Both the position numbers and the translations under genes were made by a program. A model generated the notes under the pieces. That model was not told the origin of the DNA, did not search any database, and worked only from the letters and a program-made list of their open reading frames with translations. Source: Chryseobacterium potabilaquae (GTDB taxonomy: Bacteria; Bacteroidota; Bacteroidia; Flavobacteriales; Weeksellaceae). From it: DNA of 45,618 nt. Location of the stretch: positions 1 to 45,618 of the forward strand of contig NZ_CACVBR010000030.1 of NCBI RefSeq assembly GCF_902728265.1, in the 5' to 3' direction. Within the stretch, counting starts at the first letter, position 1. The number at the start of each line of letters is the position of its first letter. Of the stretch, positions 42,490 through 45,618 are shown one piece after another.

Positions 42490-43332
42490 ATGAAAAATTA
42501 TACTCAGGCTCCTTTGCCTTTTCAGGGACAAAAACGTCGCTTTTTAAAACAATTTAAAGAAGCTTTAAAGGAATTTTCTCCTACTGCTACCTATGTAGAT
42601 TTATTCGGAGGTTCTGGCTTGCTTAGCCACACTGTAAAAAATGTATATCCTGATGCTAATGTGATTTATAACGATTTTGATAATTATTGTCAAAGACTTG
42701 AAAATATAGATAAAACAAATGCTTTACTATCCGATATTCGAAAAATTTGTATTGACAATACAAGTGGAGTACATAGGGAAAAGCTAAGTAATGAGTTGCA
42801 CGGTCAAATAATCAATAGGATAGGTAAAGAACAAGCTTTTGTAGACTGGATTACTATTTCATCATCTCTTCTTTTTTCAATGCATTATGTCACTAGCTTC
42901 GATCAACTTAAAAAAGAAAGATTCTACAATAAAGTACGGTTAAGTAATTATAGTGCCGAAGACTATCTTAAAGGAGTTAATCGGGTTAGAAAAGATTATC
43001 AGGATTTAGTGAATGAATATAAAAATAAAGTGGATGTTGTTTTTTTAGTGGATCCTCCCTATTTATCTACTGATACAGCCACCTATAGTCGACCAGATTA
43101 TTGGAAATTGACTGATTATCTCAATGTTTTAAAAGCTGTTAAAGATGTTTCTTACTTCTATTTTACCAGTAATAAAAGTCAAATTATTGAGCTTTGTGAG
43201 TGGATGCAAAGTAATGAGTATTGTAAGAATCCTTTTGATGGAGCTGTTATTGTAGAAGCTGACACCCATGTAACACATAATGCAAGCTATACAGATATTA
43301 TGATGTATAGAAACAATGTTGGAGACATGTAG
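42490..43332 (+). CDS. Orphan DNA adenine methylase (D12 class)
   Basis: This 280-residue N6-adenine methyltransferase has PLPFQGQKRR (motif X), YVDLFGGSG at residues 35-43 (SAM motif I), YNDFD at about 59-63 and the catalytic DPPY at residues 188-191 in FLVDPPYLS. No restriction enzyme gene is adjacent, so it is an orphan that may protect phage DNA from host restriction or affect gene expression. It lies between fibre and lysis genes, 66 bases after the fibre stop. Target site unknown (GATC-type is usual). Confidence 0.9.
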   Translation: MKNYTQAPLPFQGQKRRFLKQFKEALKEFSPTATYVDLFGGSGLLSHTVKNVYPDANVIYNDFDNYCQRLENIDKTNALLSDIRKICIDNTSGVHREKLSNELHGQIINRIGKEQAFVDWITISSSLLFSMHYVTSFDQLKKERFYNKVRLSNYSAEDYLKGVNRVRKDYQDLVNEYKNKVDVVFLVDPPYLSTDTATYSRPDYWKLTDYLNVLKAVKDVSYFYFTSNKSQIIELCEWMQSNEYCKNPFDGAVIVEADTHVTHNASYTDIMMYRNNVGDM

Positions 43333-43357
43333 GATTTTCAAAAGTAACTCATTAATC

Positions 43358-43705
43358 ATGAAACAAATATTATTTGAAAACTTTGGAGCTTTCATCGGAG
43401 CAATTCTAACAGGGATTGCAGGGTTTTTATTTGGAAAGAAAAAGTTGCAAGCTGAAATTGCCGGAATGTCAGCAGATAATGAGGCTAAGGAGATTGAAAA
43501 TGCGGATAAGTTAGTCAAACTTTATAAAGAAGCCTTGGATGATCTAGGCAACCGATATGAAATAAAATTTAAAGAATTATCATCCATCTATGACAGTAAA
43601 ATAAAACTCCTTGAAGATGAAATTAATTTACACAAACGAATCATCGCTCAATTGAAGGAAGATAATATTGTCCTGAAACAAAAAATAAAAAACAATGGAA
43701 TTTAA
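43358..43705 (+). CDS. Holin or i-spanin-like lysis protein
   Basis: The product is 115 residues from the ATG at 43358. The N-terminal hydrophobic segment FGAFIGAILTGIAGFLFG (about residues 8-25) is followed by a long coiled coil to the C-terminus. The single anchor plus coiled coil resembles Rz-type inner-membrane spanins, but a holin is also possible because the gene is next to an amidase. No o-spanin lipoprotein is seen nearby. It starts 25 bases after the methylase stop. Confidence 0.6.
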   Translation: MKQILFENFGAFIGAILTGIAGFLFGKKKLQAEIAGMSADNEAKEIENADKLVKLYKEALDDLGNRYEIKFKELSSIYDSKIKLLEDEINLHKRIIAQLKEDNIVLKQKIKNNGI

Positions 43706-43717
43706 AAATTAAAAAAA

Positions 43718-44257
43718 ATGATATTTATTTCAGCAGGACATCACAACAATGATCCCGGAGCAGTTGCAAATGGTTATATTGAAAGAGACTTGACAAAAGA
43801 TGTAAGAAATATAATTATTCAAAATTTAGATGTAAAAAATGTAATTCAGGATAAGGATTTCGAAACAAATGCTCAATATCAAAGGAGAATTAAACCCGGA
43901 AGTGGATCAGTTGTTTTTGACATTCATTTTAATTCGGGAAATCCTACAGTAGGGGGAACAGAATGTTATGTGAACCAGAAAGATTTTGCAGATAAGAATT
44001 CTCTATCTTATAAAATGGCTGATGAAATTTGTAAGCTTACCTCCAAAATATTAGGAATTCGTAATCGTGGCGTAAAGCCTGATAGCCTAAGCCAACATTC
44101 CAAAATCGGCATCCTTAATCTTGGTTCTGGAATTTCAGTCTTGTGGGAAATTTGCTTTATCTCCTCCGTACTCGATATGCAGAGCTATCTTCAAAAGAAA
44201 AATGAGCTTTTGAAAGAAATAGTCAATATTTTGAGAAAGTACGATGCTCAAAAATAA
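43718..44257 (+). CDS. N-acetylmuramoyl-L-alanine amidase (endolysin)
   Basis: This 179-residue Amidase_3-type hydrolase of peptidoglycan has zinc ligands His8 (SAGHHNNDPG), Glu22 (GYIERDL) and His70 (FDIHFN), with catalytic Glu144 (WEICFIS). There is no signal peptide and no cell-wall binding domain, so it would need a holin to reach the wall. It is 12 bases after the holin or spanin candidate and is the last rightward phage gene. Confidence 0.92.
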   Translation: MIFISAGHHNNDPGAVANGYIERDLTKDVRNIIIQNLDVKNVIQDKDFETNAQYQRRIKPGSGSVVFDIHFNSGNPTVGGTECYVNQKDFADKNSLSYKMADEICKLTSKILGIRNRGVKPDSLSQHSKIGILNLGSGISVLWEICFISSVLDMQSYLQKKNELLKEIVNILRKYDAQK

Positions 44258-44344
44258 AGTTAACTATTTAACCTACACAGTTAGCGAGATGCTACCGTTT
44301 ATTATATTTATCTCTTGCAAATTAGCTAGTAAGCCTTTATATTA

Positions 44345-44390
44345 TTTCCCGATATCATCCAAATGATATCCTATTGCTGACATCGGGAAA
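44345..44390. terminator. Nested inverted repeat between lysis and integrase
   Basis: TTTCCCGAT (44345-44353) pairs with ATCGGGAAA (44382-44390), and within it GATATCAT (44351-44358) pairs with ATGATATC (44363-44370) around CCAA. The two pairings share bases 44351-44353, so they are alternatives. It lies between the convergent amidase and integrase genes and could terminate either strand. It is unusually long for a simple terminator. Confidence 0.45.
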
Positions 44391-44411
44391 ATAGCTATTT
44401 TAAGCACTGCT

Positions 44412-45491
44412 CTATTTAATTGAAATTTTCTTTAAAACCTCTTTCTTTCGATCATTCTTACCAATTGTATATTTGTTGGTTGTTTCTGGTGAAAGATGAT
44501 TTGCCATTCCCTGTGCAAAATTTATTGGTACGGTTGATGGTTCTCCAGAGTTCTGGAGTTCATCAAGTTTATCTAAAAATAAATGTTTGAAGGAATAAAA
44601 GTCTTCTATTACTTTTATAATTTTTCTATTATCTGTTGGATCTTTTATTTCATTTGAATCTTTCACATTCCTTTTCCAGCGTTTTGTGATTTGATACGCC
44701 TTAATTGGGATTAAGCCCGGACGTAAACCTTTAGAGAATATATAATCTTCTTCATTTTTGCTTTCCAGCAAAATTTGATTCCAATATGGAATTGCTGCAG
44801 GAATTATTATTTTAGTATCCCAAACATAGGTTCTTCGTTTTTTTATTAAAACTTTATATTCTTGATTTTGAATATCTACGTACTTTGCCTGAACTCTTAA
44901 AAGCTCTGATGATCTAGCACCAGAAAAAAAGAAAATACTTGCATATCTATAAAACTCTGGATAATTATCATGGAGGTATTGCAAAACAATACTCTTTTTC
45001 TTATCACTTAAAAGTTGTCTTATTTTCGGAACTTCCATTTTTTTGGATACAGGTGATACTGGATTAAATTCAACACAGCCATATTCCAATAATTCTTTAA
45101 ACATTGTACTTAAACAACTACGATATTTGTTGAAAACAGAATTTGTTGTGTTAATAGCCTCCAAAATATTTTTAATATGCCAAGTTTTCGTTTCTCCAAT
45201 TTTTAAATATGAGTATGCCAATTCTGGGAGAACCTTTTCAATCTTATTTAATAATTGTCTTGAAAGTCCAAGATATGCTTCTGAAAATGGAATTTTATCT
45301 CTTACTACCCAGAGTGCTTTTATAAAATTCATATAGGGGTTAAGGTTACTTTGATTTTCGTGCATATGTTCTTTTGTAATAGGATTGAATTTTTGCACAT
45401 CGAGTTTTAATTCCATTTCTTCTTTGTAAATCTTTGCAAACAATTTCAATCCCTGAAGATCAGTTCCTGAAAATTTTTTTCGATATTGAAA
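44412..45491 (-). pseudogene. Tyrosine integrase, N-terminus cut off by IS
   Basis: The remnant encodes about 359 residues of a Bacteroidota phage integrase. The catalytic domain shows ARSSELL with the first Arg. Box II is YSFKH, where many enzymes have HxLRH, a substitution I associate with Bacteroidota integrases. HLSPETTNKY carries the nucleophilic Tyr. A TTG at 45449 can start a 345-residue frame. The same frame, however, continues upstream as PFQYRKKFSGTDLQG directly into the IS terminal repeat at 45493, so the original N-terminal arm-binding region lies beyond the IS. The protein is probably inactive. Confidence 0.82.
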
Positions 45492-45492
45492 C

Positions 45493-45516
45493 GGCTCAGG
45501 CGCAAAAGTTGGGGGG
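45493..45516. repeat. Terminal inverted repeat of right IS copy
   Basis: TCAGGCGCAAAAGTTGGGG and flanks form the left end of a second IS copy, the reverse complement of the repeat at 103-125. It joins directly onto the interrupted integrase frame. No target duplication can be judged because the other end of this copy is outside the window. Confidence 0.8.
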
Positions 45517-45543
45517 AACTTTTAATACTATTATCTTTGCTTT

Positions 45544-45618
45544 ATGATAAATGATCAGGAACTTCTTAAATTATTACTTCCAGAATTTTTGGTAGAACAC
45601 TTTGATATACTAAAAGCC
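45544..45618 (+). CDS. ISAon1-like transposase N-terminal region, partial
   Basis: The ATG at 45544 opens a frame running off the end of the window, encoding MINDQELLKLLLPEFLVEHF and five more residues. The LLPEFLVEHFD pattern is familiar from the N-terminal ORF of ISAon1-type elements. It starts 27 bases inside the terminal repeat, as expected for the first gene of the IS. Confidence 0.75.
   Translation, partial: MINDQELLKLLLPEFLVEHFDILKA

Noticed and set aside
44345..44390. Nested inverted repeat as the phage attachment core
   Set aside because: It shares only a 7-base ATCGGGA match with the tRNA att region, too little for a core.

Overview
The window is an almost complete tailed prophage of a member of the Bacteroidota, most likely a Flavobacteriales genus close to Chryseobacterium or Elizabethkingia. 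The evidence is the AT-rich DNA, promoters with the TAnnTTTG -7 element, several proteins with type IX secretion (T9SS) C-terminal sorting tails, DUF6443/RHS proteins, and Bacteroidota-type integrase and repressor families. Both ends of the window lie inside copies of one insertion sequence (ISAon1-like) in the same orientation. The left copy supplies a transposase C-terminus and terminal repeat. The right copy supplies a terminal repeat and a transposase N-terminus.

Layout. 1-262: IS end, tRNA terminator, and the 3' half of a tRNA-Thr(GGT), which is the probable attachment-site duplicate. 397-1671: leftward immunity genes (CI-like repressor plus a partner) and a divergent early promoter with palindromic operators. 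1672-8156: rightward early operon with small early proteins, YqaJ/lambda-Exo type exonuclease, DUF3820, HNH nuclease, AntA/KilAC antirepressor and a replication-initiator-like protein. 8234-17815: a leftward cargo island bordered by an IS481 transposase remnant. It encodes a T9SS-sorted repeat protein, two giant RHS-type proteins (the second ending in a polymorphic toxin tip) and two immunity-like proteins (DUF2750, DUF4265). 18359-28322: terminase and tail module, including a tail-assembly chaperone with a clear -1 frameshift site before the tape measure. 28389-31554: a second cargo island with another IS481 remnant and a secreted reprolysin-like metalloprotease with CUB-like and T9SS domains. 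31753-40080: major tail protein candidate, portal, MuF-like head protein, connector genes, scaffold and major capsid protein. 40096-44257: tail fibre, DNA adenine methylase, holin or spanin candidate and amidase. 44412-45491: tyrosine integrase, cut at its N-terminus by the right-hand IS.

How it works together. Repressor and antirepressor control lysogeny. The early operon handles recombination and replication, and the late operon builds a siphovirus-like particle. The major tail and major capsid genes appear to have their own promoters: both carry the same 15-bp palindrome exactly 17 bp upstream of a TAnnTTTG box. The two cargo islands have their own promoters and terminators, so they can be expressed in the lysogen and give the host exported effectors. 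Because the integrase is interrupted, the prophage is probably immobilised unless helped in trans.

Limits. Functions of many small early and connector genes cannot be assigned by reading alone. Homology statements come from recognising motifs, not from searches.
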